64,000 bases of DNA from the NCBI RefSeq assembly GCF_012979535.1, contig NZ_CP053015.1, positions 1,798,001 to 1,862,000 of the forward strand, written 5' to 3'. The DNA is from Sphingomonas lacunae (GTDB lineage Bacteria > Pseudomonadota > Alphaproteobacteria > Sphingomonadales > Sphingomonadaceae). Shown piece by piece: positions 34,096 through 43,173 of this stretch. The notes beneath the pieces were generated by a model. That model searched no databases. It saw only the letters and a list, made by a program, of their open reading frames with translations, and was not told the origin of the DNA. The first letter of the stretch is position 1, and each line of letters opens with the position of its first letter. The position numbers were made by a program, and so were the translations under genes.

Positions 34096-34380
34096 AATGA
34101 TGCTTTTCCCGACCCCTTGATGGACCCGCTCGCCTGAGCAGACAAGCCCGCAAGGTCAGAGCGGGCCGCCGCCTGCTATCCATGGCGGGGTTGATGCTGC
34201 ATTCGGGCAGGCCAGAGTATTGCTGATTCCAGCTTTGGCCATTTCGGCGAGCACCGTGACCGAGAAGAGCCGGGGCAACTGTGTCGGCAATGCGAGAATG
34301 GAAAGGCGCAACGTGCCCAACACTCAAAGGCGCCAGGTCCGAGAATGGACAGGTATAATCGAGGTTTTTCGAAGCAAAAC

Positions 34381-34455
34381 TGGAGCGGGCGAAGGGATTC
34401 GAACCCTCGACCCCAACCTTGGCAAGGTTGTGCTCTACCCCTGAGCTACGCCCGC
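34381..34455 (-). tRNA. tRNA-Gly (GCC anticodon)
   Basis: A 75-base tRNA on the minus strand with acceptor stem GCGGGCG/CGCCCGC, D-arm GCTCAGGGGTAGAGC, anticodon loop with GCC, T-loop GGTTCGAATCC and encoded CCA (complement of 34381-34383). It reads GGC and GGT. The flanks (34096-34380 and 34456-34683) hold no supported gene. Confidence 0.96.
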
Positions 34456-34683
34456 TCTGGCGTGTCGGAAAGACGGGGCCGATGGCCACCGCCGGGGACA
34501 GGAGGCGGCCAATAGCGGCATGGTGCGGGTGCGGCAAGGGGGAATCCGCATAAAATTTCAAAAGTGGCCATTGGCCGTGTCAGGGGTTTGCAGCGACGAG
34601 GATTCGACACCATATGGAGGCGGGACGAAAATTGCGGGCTGGCCGACTTTGGCCGCAATGCGCCATGGTGAGGAACGAAGATT

Positions 34684-35595
34684 GTGGCAACATTGGGATT
34701 GAGTGCGGAAGATCAGGCAGCCGTCGAGGCTTTCCGCAAGGATGTCGTCGAGCCGTCGATGACCAGCCTGGTCATCCTTGATTTCTGGGCGGAATGGTGC
34801 GGCCCTTGCAAACAGCTGACGCCGGTTCTTGAAAAGGTAGCAGAGGACTATGCCGGGAAGGGTGTGGTCCTGAAGAAGATCAATGTCGACGAGAACAAGT
34901 TCATCGCCGCGCAATTCCGCATCCAGTCGATCCCCACCGTCTATGCGATGTTCCAGGGCCAGCCCGTCGCCGACCTGACCAATGCCCGCACCGAATCGCA
35001 GCTGAAGGGGCTGCTCGACCAGATCCTACGGCAGTTGCCCATTGAGGGTGAGGATGCCGCAGCGGAGCAGCAGGTCGAGCCGCTGCTTGCGATGGGTGAT
35101 GATGTGCTAGCCAATGGCGAGGCGGAACGGGCGGTCGGCATTTTTGCGCAGATCATCGAAATTGCGCCAACCAGCGCTGCGGCGCACGGCGGCCTGATCC
35201 GTGCGCTGACGGCGGCGGGCATGCTGGAAGAGGCAGAGGCCGCTCTGGCAGATGTGCCGGCGGACCTCGCGAAGGATGCCGCGATCGGTCAGGCGCGCTC
35301 GGCACTGGAACTGGCGCGCAATGCGCCGCCCTCTTCCGAGATGATGGTCCTGCATGACAAGGTGGCGGCCAATCCGGAGGATCATCAGGCTCGGCTTGAA
35401 TTGGCTCTCGCCCAGATCGGTGCAGGCCAGCGCGACGGTGCGGCAGACAATCTGCTGCACATCATCGCCGCTGATCGGGGCTGGAATGATGGTGAAGCGC
35501 GGACACGTTTGCTGGCCCTGTTTGAGGCGGTCGGATTGGAAGACGGCTGGGTGAAAGCGCAGCGACGGCGCCTGTCCGACATATTGTTCGGGTGA
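34684..35595 (+). CDS. cnoX: CnoX/YbbN-type thioredoxin with TPR domain
   Basis: A 303-residue protein with an N-terminal thioredoxin domain (WAEWCGPCKQL, Cys39 and Cys42) and a C-terminal tetratricopeptide part (about residues 120-300). CnoX family proteins hold unfolding proteins and protect them from overoxidation, passing them to chaperones. A CGPC active site means the domain can be redox-active, unlike E. coli CnoX with SxxC. Start is GTG 34684 with an A/G-rich stretch upstream. It overlaps the next gene by four bases. Confidence 0.9.
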   Translation: MATLGLSAEDQAAVEAFRKDVVEPSMTSLVILDFWAEWCGPCKQLTPVLEKVAEDYAGKGVVLKKINVDENKFIAAQFRIQSIPTVYAMFQGQPVADLTNARTESQLKGLLDQILRQLPIEGEDAAAEQQVEPLLAMGDDVLANGEAERAVGIFAQIIEIAPTSAAAHGGLIRALTAAGMLEEAEAALADVPADLAKDAAIGQARSALELARNAPPSSEMMVLHDKVAANPEDHQARLELALAQIGAGQRDGAADNLLHIIAADRGWNDGEARTRLLALFEAVGLEDGWVKAQRRRLSDILFG

Positions 35596-36233
35596 GTTCC
35601 TGTATGACCCGGCAGCGCATATCCCTGTTTCCGCTGGGCGGTGCGGTTCTCTATCCGGGACTGCAGTTGCCGTTGCACATTTTTGAGCCGCGGTATTGTG
35701 CCATGGTATCGGACTCGCTGGCGCGCGACCGGATGATCGGCATGATCCAGCCACGTGAAGGGGAACGGCCAGGTGCGGACAAACCAGCGCTGTTCGAGAT
35801 AGGGTGCATCGGCCGGATCGCCGAGATCGAAGCACTCGACGACGGGCGCTATAATCTGATCCTTGAAGGCAAGTCGCTGTTCAGGCTGATCCGCGAGCTG
35901 GATGCTCCAACGCTGTTCCGTCAGGCGGAGGGGGACCTGATCGCGCCGCGTGCCAATGAGGCGCTGGCAGCAGTTGAACGGGCCGCGCTCGACAATGAAG
36001 CCCGCCGCTTTGCGGCCTGGTTGGGGTATCGGGTGGACTGGGACGGTATTGCCCAACTGGATGATGTGACGCTGGTCAACGCCATGGCTCAGATTGCGCC
36101 CTTTGATGTGGCCGCCAAACAGGCGCTGCTCGAGACAGCGACAATCAACGAACGGGCCGAATTGCTGATGCAGCTGATGCGCTTTGCCACCAGCCAGCGT
36201 GGCCCGGACGACAATCGGGCAACCCTGCAATAG
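35592..36233 (+). CDS. Lon N-terminal (substrate-binding) domain protein
   Basis: A 213-residue protein consisting only of the Lon protease N-terminal domain: ISLFPLGGAVLYPGLQLPLHIFEPRYCAMV in part is the signature. No ATPase or protease domain follows. Stand-alone Lon-N proteins may bind protein substrates; function is not established. GTG 35592 overlaps the cnoX stop (GTGA) and is coupled; ATG 35604 is an alternative. The cnoX-LonN pair is common in sphingomonads and may act in protein quality control. Confidence 0.87.
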   Translation: MSSCMTRQRISLFPLGGAVLYPGLQLPLHIFEPRYCAMVSDSLARDRMIGMIQPREGERPGADKPALFEIGCIGRIAEIEALDDGRYNLILEGKSLFRLIRELDAPTLFRQAEGDLIAPRANEALAAVERAALDNEARRFAAWLGYRVDWDGIAQLDDVTLVNAMAQIAPFDVAAKQALLETATINERAELLMQLMRFATSQRGPDDNRATLQ

Positions 36234-36285
36234 GCTGTGCGGCTTCAGTGAGTTTTAAGCCCTGTCGGCTAGTGCGCTGACAGGA

Positions 36286-37962
36286 ATGTATGACGCATGT
36301 GCCAGGATGCTGCCCTTTCGGGTCAGGCTGTTGCGGGCCGCTTGGCCCGCCTGCGGTGCCATGGCTTTGCTGGCCTTTGGCAGCGTGCCGGCGAACGCGC
36401 AGATGCGGTCGCTCGAAAACCCTTCGTTCGAGCTCAATGATCCGGCGGGGCCGGGCGCGCCCAATTACGAGATTTTGCCCGACACGTCGGTGCCGGGCTG
36501 GGCGACGACGACGGGCGAGATCGAGCTGTGGGACACGAATTTCAGCGGCGTTCCCGCCTATGCAGGCAATGTCTTTGCCGAGATGAATGCCAATGTGAAT
36601 GGCACATTCTACCAGAATATCTGCCTGATCAATGGTGAGCCGATCAGCTGGACCTTTGCTCACCGCGCCCGCTCAGGCGGTGCGGCGACGCAGACGGCGG
36701 TGTTCCGGGTGGCGACCAGCACCGGCACGGTCATCCAGACGCTGGCGACGCAAAATTCGACGACCGCCAACCAGGTGTGGAACGTCAACACCGGCACCGC
36801 CACCTATACCGGCCCATCGGGCATGCAGCGGGTGCAGTTCACCACGACCAACACCGGCTCCTATGGCAACTTCCTCGACGGCATCCAGTTGGGCTTGAGG
36901 CCGTTTGTCCAGCTATCCACCGGGTCGGGCACTGGCTTGGAATCGGTGCCGTTGGCGAATATCGCCACGCTGCTGGTGACCGGAAGCACGACGAGTGCGA
37001 TCAACGTCAATGTGACGATCACCGGCGGCACGGCAGTGCGCGGCACCGACTATACGACGCCGGGTGGCGGGGCGAGCTTTACCGTCACCGTGCCGGCAGG
37101 CACCTATTACAACAGCGCCATTCCGCTCGGCATCACGATCACCAATGACACGGCGGTCGAGGGCAGCGAGACGATCACCTATTCGGTCGGCACCGGCACC
37201 GGATACACGCTGGGCCATACGACCAATTGCGGCGCGACGGTGCAGTCGACCGGCACCTATACCATCACCGATGATGATGCGCGGGTGACGCTGCGCAAGC
37301 AGTGGGTCAACGCCATCGTTGGCGATGACGCCAGCCTGACGGTGAGCCGGGGCGCGACGGCCATCGAGACATTCGCGTCCGATGCGGGAACTGCGGGTCA
37401 GCTGGACACCGACCCAACGGCCACGCCGGTGGTGATCGGTGAGACGGTGACGCTGGCCGAGACGCTGCTCGGCACCAATGCCGGGCGCTATTTCGGCGCG
37501 GTGGCGTGCAGCGGGACGGCGGACAGCAATCTGGCCGATGGTCTGACGATTGGCGCGGGAGAGACGGCGATCATCTGTACCTGGACCAATACGCGGATAC
37601 CGCCGCTGACCTTTGCCAAGACGTCCAGCGTGGTGTCCGACCCGCTCGGCAACGCGGTGCCGATGGCGATCCCCGGCGCGCGGATGCGATATTGCCTGCT
37701 CGTCACCAACCCCGGCACGCTGGCGGTGAGCAATGTCTTTGCCAACGACGCGGTGCCCGCGACGTTGAACTATATTGCCGGGACCATGCGATCCGGCACC
37801 AGCTGCGCCGGGGCGACAACGGTCGAGGATGATGATGCGGCGGGGACGGACGAGAGCGACCCGTTCGGCCTGTCGATTTCGGGTCTGACGATTACGGGAT
37901 CGGCGCTGACGCTGGGGGCGGGGGCGAGCTTTGCGATGCTGTTTGATGCGGTGGTGAATTAG
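36286..37962 (+). CDS. secreted surface protein with Calx-beta-like and conserved-repeat domains
   Basis: A 558-residue exported protein. A signal peptide ends around ANAQ (residue 39). Next is a jelly-roll-like segment starting SLENPSFE, GWATTTGEIELWD and VFAEMNANVNGTFYQN, typical of secreted proteins with a missing anchor. The middle (about 205-340) is Calx-beta-like, with DYTTPGGGASFTVTVPAG and ITNDTAVEGSETITY. The end is a DUF11-type domain (LTFAKTSSVVSDPLG, RYCLLVTNPGTLAVSNV). Cys pairs suggest disulfides. Probably an adhesion or matrix protein, unproven. Start may be the Met seven codons later. Confidence 0.7.
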   Translation: MYDACARMLPFRVRLLRAAWPACGAMALLAFGSVPANAQMRSLENPSFELNDPAGPGAPNYEILPDTSVPGWATTTGEIELWDTNFSGVPAYAGNVFAEMNANVNGTFYQNICLINGEPISWTFAHRARSGGAATQTAVFRVATSTGTVIQTLATQNSTTANQVWNVNTGTATYTGPSGMQRVQFTTTNTGSYGNFLDGIQLGLRPFVQLSTGSGTGLESVPLANIATLLVTGSTTSAINVNVTITGGTAVRGTDYTTPGGGASFTVTVPAGTYYNSAIPLGITITNDTAVEGSETITYSVGTGTGYTLGHTTNCGATVQSTGTYTITDDDARVTLRKQWVNAIVGDDASLTVSRGATAIETFASDAGTAGQLDTDPTATPVVIGETVTLAETLLGTNAGRYFGAVACSGTADSNLADGLTIGAGETAIICTWTNTRIPPLTFAKTSSVVSDPLGNAVPMAIPGARMRYCLLVTNPGTLAVSNVFANDAVPATLNYIAGTMRSGTSCAGATTVEDDDAAGTDESDPFGLSISGLTITGSALTLGAGASFAMLFDAVVN

Positions 37963-38049
37963 GGAAAATAGCTTTGAGGGCGCTGTCTCGCTTCGCTCGT
38001 ACCCACCCCCACCTACCTTGCAGGAAGGGAGTCAGTGCGGCCCTTCACT

Positions 38050-38063
38050 CCCCCCCCCCCCCC
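38050..38063 (+). repeat. 14-C homopolymer tract
   Basis: Fourteen C in a row, 48 bases before the ATG of the ABC-F gene. Such tracts change length easily and, in or near a promoter or leader, can alter expression. It is also a spot where sequencing errors are common. Confidence 0.85.
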
Positions 38064-38110
38064 ACGCATCCCCGCATGACATATCGGCTTGGCCCTGCTA
38101 CCGGCGCGCC

Positions 38111-40009
38111 ATGCTTTCCCTGTCCGGTATCACTGTCCGCCTTGGCGGGCGCACCATTCTTGAGCGTGCCACCGCCTCTCTGCCCACCGGCGCGCGGGTG
38201 GGGCTGATTGGCCGCAATGGGGCGGGCAAGACGACGCTGATGAAGACGATCATCGGCCAGATCGACCCTGATGAGGGATCGGTCGACATGCCGCGGGCAG
38301 CGCGGATCGGCTATATTGCGCAGGAGGCGCCCGATGGGGCGGCGACGCCGATCGAGACGGTGCTGGCCGCCGATGTCGAGCGGGCGGCGCTGCTCGCCGA
38401 GGAAGAGGCGGGGGCGGAGCCGGAGCGGCTGGCCGACATCCATGAGCGGCTGATCGCGATTGACGCCTATACCGCGCCGGCGCGGGCGGCGCGCATCCTT
38501 GTCGGTCTCGGCTTTGACGAAGAGATGCAGCAACGGCCGCTCTCCACCTATTCGGGCGGGTGGAAAATGCGCGTGGCGCTGGCGGCGCTGCTGTTTTCCG
38601 AACCCGACCTGTTGCTGCTCGACGAACCGTCGAACCACCTCGACCTCGAAGCGACGCTGTGGCTGGAGAATTTCCTCAAAAGCTATCGCGCGACGATGGT
38701 GGTGATCAGCCATGAGCGCGACCTGCTCAACAATGTTGTCGATCATATCCTCCACCTCGAGGGAGGGCAGACGACGCTCTATGTTGGCGGCTATGACGCG
38801 TTCGAGCGGCAGCGGGCTGAGCGGCTGGCGCAGCTGGCGGCGGCCAAGGCGTCGCAGGATGCGCAGCGGGCGCGGTTGCAGGATTATATCGCGCGCAACA
38901 GCGCCCGGGCCTCGACCGCCAAGCAGGCGCAGAGCCGGGCCAAGGCGTTGGCCAAGATGCAGCCGATTGCCGAACTGGCGAGCGACCCGACACTGTCGTT
39001 CCAATTCCCCAGTCCCGACCCGCTGCGGCCGCCGCTGATCACGCTCGACTTGGCGTCAGTGGGCTATGACCAGACGCCGATCCTGCAGCGGCTGAACCTG
39101 CGCATCGACCCCGATGACCGGTTGGCGCTGTTGGGGCGTAACGGCAATGGCAAGACGACGCTGGCGCGGCTGCTGGCGGCGCAGCTCCCCGCGATGGAGG
39201 GGGCGATGACCGCGTCGGGCAAGATGCGCGTCGGCTATTTCACCCAATATCAGGTCGAGGAGCTCGACGGCGAGGATACGCCATTGGAGCATATGACGCG
39301 GGCGATGGGCAGCGGGGCGAGCCCCGGCGCGGTGCGGGCGCAACTGGGGCGTTTTGGCTTTTCGGGGCCGCGGGCGACGCAGAAGGTGGGCAAGCTTTCG
39401 GGCGGCGAGCGGGCGCGGCTGGCGCTGGCGCTGATCACGCGCGAGGCGCCGCATCTCCTCATCCTCGACGAGCCGACCAATCACCTGGATGTCGATGCGC
39501 GTGAAGCGCTGGTGCAGGCGCTCAACGACTATGACGGTGCGGTGGTGCTGGTCAGCCACGACCGGCACATGCTCGAACTGACCGCGGACCGGCTGGTGCT
39601 CGTCGATGGCGGGACGGCGCGCGAATATGCCGGCAGCATGGATGATTACACCGACCTGATCCTGAGCAAGGGCGAGGGCAGGGGCGACGGCGCGGCACAG
39701 GCATCGGCCAAGGCGGGTGGCGGAAGCGGCGGCGCGGCGCGCAAGGAGGAGAAGCGCAGCGGCGCGCAATATCGCGAGCGGCTGAAGGCGCTGCGGGCAG
39801 TGGTGCGGGCGGCGGAAAAGAAGGTCGAGGCGCTGACCGCCGAGATAAGGGCGATTGACGATGCGCTGGCTGATCCCGCCGGGACCAAGGGGGCACTGGC
39901 GAGCGTCAACCTGTCTGACCTGATGAAGAAGCGGGCGGAGCTAGAGGGCCAGTTAGAGCGGGCAGAGGCGGAGTGGATGGCGGCCGAGGAGGCCATTGAG
40001 GGGGCGTGA
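38111..40009 (+). CDS. ABC-F family ATPase (Uup/YheS type)
   Basis: About 632 residues from ATG 38111, where the product begins MLSLSGITVRLGGRTIL as in the family; a longer frame to 38018 is open but implausible and runs across the C-tract. It has two ATPase domains without membrane segments: Walker A GRNGAGKTT and GRNGNGKTT, signatures YSGGWKMR and LSGGERAR, Walker B LLLLDEPSNHLD and LLILDEPTNHLD. A basic C-terminal coiled-coil follows (EKKVEALTAEIR region). ABC-F proteins act on the ribosome. Which subfamily, and whether it gives antibiotic resistance, is not clear. Confidence 0.93.
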   Translation: MLSLSGITVRLGGRTILERATASLPTGARVGLIGRNGAGKTTLMKTIIGQIDPDEGSVDMPRAARIGYIAQEAPDGAATPIETVLAADVERAALLAEEEAGAEPERLADIHERLIAIDAYTAPARAARILVGLGFDEEMQQRPLSTYSGGWKMRVALAALLFSEPDLLLLDEPSNHLDLEATLWLENFLKSYRATMVVISHERDLLNNVVDHILHLEGGQTTLYVGGYDAFERQRAERLAQLAAAKASQDAQRARLQDYIARNSARASTAKQAQSRAKALAKMQPIAELASDPTLSFQFPSPDPLRPPLITLDLASVGYDQTPILQRLNLRIDPDDRLALLGRNGNGKTTLARLLAAQLPAMEGAMTASGKMRVGYFTQYQVEELDGEDTPLEHMTRAMGSGASPGAVRAQLGRFGFSGPRATQKVGKLSGGERARLALALITREAPHLLILDEPTNHLDVDAREALVQALNDYDGAVVLVSHDRHMLELTADRLVLVDGGTAREYAGSMDDYTDLILSKGEGRGDGAAQASAKAGGGSGGAARKEEKRSGAQYRERLKALRAVVRAAEKKVEALTAEIRAIDDALADPAGTKGALASVNLSDLMKKRAELEGQLERAEAEWMAAEEAIEGA

Positions 40010-40057
40010 TGTTGCCCGCCTCATCCCTTCCCCAGGGAAGGGATGGATGTTGCCGGT

Positions 40058-40945
40058 TCAGCGCCCCTGACCCGCCACCTTGAGCACACAATCGACAAAG
40101 CCCGCCGGGTCGTCTTCCTGAATAAAATGACCGCCTTTCAAGGTGGTATGCGGCTGGTCGGCGGTACCGGGGACGCGGCCGATCCAGCGGCTTTCCCCGC
40201 CTCGGGTGATCGGGTCACCATCGCTGAAGCAGCAGATGACCGGTTTGGTCCATTGATCGAGCACTTCCCATGCGCGCTTTTGGTCCGGAACCGCCACATT
40301 ATTTTCGAACGGCACGAAGCTGGGGAAAATGCGTGCGCCCGCCTTGAAGCTGTCATCAGGGAATGGTGCGTCATAGGCGGCGATTTCAGCCGGGCTGAAC
40401 GGCCGCTTGGTGCCGGCAGCGACGATGCGGCTGATGCGGAAGATGGGGCTGTATTTCGAGAAGGCCCGCCAGATGCGGAAAGCCAGCGGAGCCGGGCCGC
40501 CTTCGGGCAGTCCGCCGTTGGAAAGGGCGATGCCGTGGAAGCGGTCGGGACATTCGGTGAGAACGCGGATACCGACCAGCGACCCCCAATCCTGACAGAC
40601 CAGGGTAATGCGGTTAAGGTCGAGTGACTCTACTAGGGTACGAACCCAGGCGACATGTTTGGCATAGCTGTAATCGGCCTTCGCAGCCGGCTTGTCCGAC
40701 CGTCCGAAGCCGATCAGATCAGGCGCAACGACGCGGTAGCCGGCGGCGACCACGGGGCCGATCATATGGCGGTAAAGATAGGACCAAGTCGGTTCCCCGT
40801 GCATCATCAGCACGACCGGTGCGTCCCTGGGGCCTTCATCAATATAGGCCATGCGCAATTCGGGCGTAACCTGATGATAACGGGGTTGGTAAGGGAAATC
40901 GCTGATCGCGGCAAAGGCGCTGTCAGGCGTGCGCAAAACCTGCAT
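40058..40945 (-). CDS. haloalkane dehalogenase (subfamily HLD-I-like)
   Basis: A 295-residue alpha/beta-hydrolase. The nucleophile Asp119 is in VCQDWGS, followed by a Trp halide-binding residue as in DhlA, with HGEPTW (residues 49-54) near the halide pocket. The acid is likely Asp244 in SDGDPIT and the base His273 in GGHFIQED. This set is that of haloalkane dehalogenases, which hydrolyse carbon-halogen bonds to alcohol, halide and proton in the cytoplasm. The true substrate could be another haloalkane-like ester. A long perfect palindrome sits 10-51 bases upstream of its ATG, so regulation by a dedicated repressor is likely. Confidence 0.85.
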   Translation of the reverse strand: MQVLRTPDSAFAAISDFPYQPRYHQVTPELRMAYIDEGPRDAPVVLMMHGEPTWSYLYRHMIGPVVAAGYRVVAPDLIGFGRSDKPAAKADYSYAKHVAWVRTLVESLDLNRITLVCQDWGSLVGIRVLTECPDRFHGIALSNGGLPEGGPAPLAFRIWRAFSKYSPIFRISRIVAAGTKRPFSPAEIAAYDAPFPDDSFKAGARIFPSFVPFENNVAVPDQKRAWEVLDQWTKPVICCFSDGDPITRGGESRWIGRVPGTADQPHTTLKGGHFIQEDDPAGFVDCVLKVAGQGR

Positions 40946-40955
40946 GAACGGGGGC

Positions 40956-40996
40956 TCCAGTGATTATGGCACTATTTATGTCATAATCACTGGAGG
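40956..40996 (-). promoter_or_regulatory. 14-bp perfect inverted repeat overlapping the dehalogenase promoter
   Basis: Arms CTCCAGTGATTATG (40956-40969) and CATAATCACTGGAG (40983-40996), 13-base loop. On the minus strand a TTGACG -35 just outside the right arm and a CATAAA -10 in the loop are 17 bases apart, so the palindrome overlaps the promoter, and the ATG follows at 40945. There is no T-run, which speaks against a terminator for the upstream acs. Confidence 0.65.
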
Positions 40997-41020
40997 GCGT
41001 CAATCGTCCCACCCTGCTGG

Positions 41021-42961
41021 TCAAGTGGCCGGCCGGTTGGCGAGCAGATGATCAACCACCGACGGGTCAGCCAGGGTAGAGGTGTCGCCAAGGTTGCTGA
41101 CGTCATTCTCGCCGATCTTGCGCAGGATCCGGCGCATGATCTTGCCCGATCGGGTTTTGGGCAGGGCAGGGGTGAACTGGATGATGTCCGGCGTGGCGAT
41201 GGGGCCGATTTCGTGACGGACCCATTGCACCAGCTCCTTACGCAGTGCTTCATCAGGCTCGACTTCGGCATTGCAGGTGACGAAGGCATAGATGCCCTGG
41301 CCCTTGATGTCGTGCGGCATGCCGACGACTGCGGCTTCGGCGACCCTGGAATGGGCGACGAGTGCGCTTTCGATCTCGGCGGTGCCCATGCGGTGCCCCG
41401 AGACGTTGATGACGTCGTCTATGCGCCCGGTGATCCAGTAATAGCCGTCGGCATCCCGGCGACAACCGTCCCCGGTGAAATAGAGACCGGGGAAGGTCGT
41501 GAAATAGGTCTGGAAGAAGCGTTCGCTGTCCCCCCATACTCCGCGCATCTGCCCCGGCCAGCTGTCGGTGATGACAAGACAGCCGTCGCCTGCGCCCTCG
41601 ATAGGTTTGCCATCATTGTCGACCAGCATTGGCTGGACACCAAAGAAGGGGAGGGTAGCGCTGCCGGGCTTTAACGCGGTGGCGCCGGGCAGGGGGGTGA
41701 TCATCGTGCCACCGGTTTCGGTCTGCCACCATGTGTCGACAATCGGACAGCGGCGTTCACCAACCACCTTGTGATACCATTCCCATGCTTCAGGATTGAT
41801 CGGTTCACCGACTGAACCGAGCAGACGCAATGTCGAACGGCTGGTCTTTTTGACCCATTCATCGCCTTCGCGCATCAGCGCACGCAGGGCGGTTGGGGCG
41901 CCATAGAAGATTTCGACGCCGAATTTGTCGACCACCTGCCAGAAGCGTGAGGGATCGGGCCAGTTGGGCACGCCTTCGAACATCACTGTGGTCGCGCCGT
42001 TCATCAGAGGGCCGTAAACAACATAGCTGTGGCCGGTGACCCAGCCAATGTCCGCGGCACACCAGTAAATCTGTCCTGGGCGGTAATCGAAGACATAGTG
42101 GTGGGTCATTGATGCCCAGACTGCATAGCCGCCGGTCGTGTGCATCACGCCCTTTGGCTTGCCGGTCGAGCCCGAGGTGTAGAGGATGAACAGCGGGTCT
42201 TCGGCGCCCATTTCCTCGGCCGGGCAATCGGCGGACTGAGAGGCGACACCTTCGTGCCAATCGACGTCACGCCCGGCAAGCATCGGCACATCGGCCCCGG
42301 TGCGGCGCAGCATGATGACGCTGGTAACGCCGGGACATTGGTTCAACGCCTCATCGACATTCGCCTTGAGCGGAACCTTGCGCCCACCACGCAGCCCTTC
42401 GTCAGCGGTGAGGACGATGCTGCTGTCACAGTCCTTTATGCGGCCAGCGAGAGCGTCGGGCGAGAAGCCGGCAAAGACGATCGAATGGATGGCGCCGATG
42501 CGGGCGCAGGCGAGCATGGCGACGGCGGCTTCGGGCACCATTGGGAGGTAGATGGTGACGCGATGGCCGCGGCCAACACCTTGTTGCTTGAGCAGATTGG
42601 CAAAGCGACAAACCTGTTCATGCAGTTCGCGATAGGTGATGCGGCGTTCCGGTTCTGTCGGATCATCGGCTTCCCAGAGGATGGCGATGGCATCCCCGCG
42701 TTCGGCGAGATGGCGATCAAGCGCATTGGCGCACAGGTTGAGCGTGCCATCCTCGAACCAACGGATGCCGAAATCAGCTTCGTGGAAGCTCGTGTTCTTG
42801 ACTCTGGTGAAGGGACGGATCCAGTCGATGCGCCGGGCCTCTTCACGCCAGAATTCTTCCGGGTCGTTGACCGAGCGGACATAGCGGTCCTGATACTGCG
42901 CGGCATTGACCAGTGCGCCCGACGCCCAGCTTTCCGGAACCGGATAAATGGCCTCGCCCAT
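41021..42961 (-). CDS. acs: acetyl-CoA synthetase
   Basis: About 646 residues from ATG 42961, which follows GGGAGAG by seven bases; ATG 42979, with AAGGTGA before it, is an alternative, and the frame is open further to 43087. Acs makes acetyl-CoA from acetate, ATP and CoA. Seen are the [19 protein letters not shown]-loop region, [10 protein letters not shown] and the C-terminal TRSGKIMRR lysine that is acetylated in many bacteria. It is upstream of the dehalogenase but separated by a palindromic promoter, and divergent from the transporter gene. Confidence 0.94.
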   Translation of the reverse strand: MGEAIYPVPESWASGALVNAAQYQDRYVRSVNDPEEFWREEARRIDWIRPFTRVKNTSFHEADFGIRWFEDGTLNLCANALDRHLAERGDAIAILWEADDPTEPERRITYRELHEQVCRFANLLKQQGVGRGHRVTIYLPMVPEAAVAMLACARIGAIHSIVFAGFSPDALAGRIKDCDSSIVLTADEGLRGGRKVPLKANVDEALNQCPGVTSVIMLRRTGADVPMLAGRDVDWHEGVASQSADCPAEEMGAEDPLFILYTSGSTGKPKGVMHTTGGYAVWASMTHHYVFDYRPGQIYWCAADIGWVTGHSYVVYGPLMNGATTVMFEGVPNWPDPSRFWQVVDKFGVEIFYGAPTALRALMREGDEWVKKTSRSTLRLLGSVGEPINPEAWEWYHKVVGERRCPIVDTWWQTETGGTMITPLPGATALKPGSATLPFFGVQPMLVDNDGKPIEGAGDGCLVITDSWPGQMRGVWGDSERFFQTYFTTFPGLYFTGDGCRRDADGYYWITGRIDDVINVSGHRMGTAEIESALVAHSRVAEAAVVGMPHDIKGQGIYAFVTCNAEVEPDEALRKELVQWVRHEIGPIATPDIIQFTPALPKTRSGKIMRRILRKIGENDVSNLGDTSTLADPSVVDHLLANRPAT

Positions 42962-43173
42962 GCGACTCTCTCCCATCATTGTTTCACCTTTGCCCATGGC
43001 CATAGCCAAGGGTGCGCACGGAATGAAGGGCAGGCAGGGTATTTGACGGCCAGGGTGTGTTTCAGTGCCGGGACAGCGGGCTGTCACTTCTCCCCCTACC
43101 CATCCGCGCTGCTTGCCGATAGGTTGCCCGAAACGGGAACCGCAAAAGCGAAAGCGGTCGCAAGGGGGATAGA

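Noticed and set aside
40956..40996. Rho-independent terminator of acs
   Set aside because: The inverted repeat has no T-run, has a 13-base loop and overlaps a promoter-like -35/-10 of the next gene, so an operator is the better reading.
41048..41674. Plus-strand frame inside acs
   Set aside because: Shadow frame; acs carries all expected ligase motifs.
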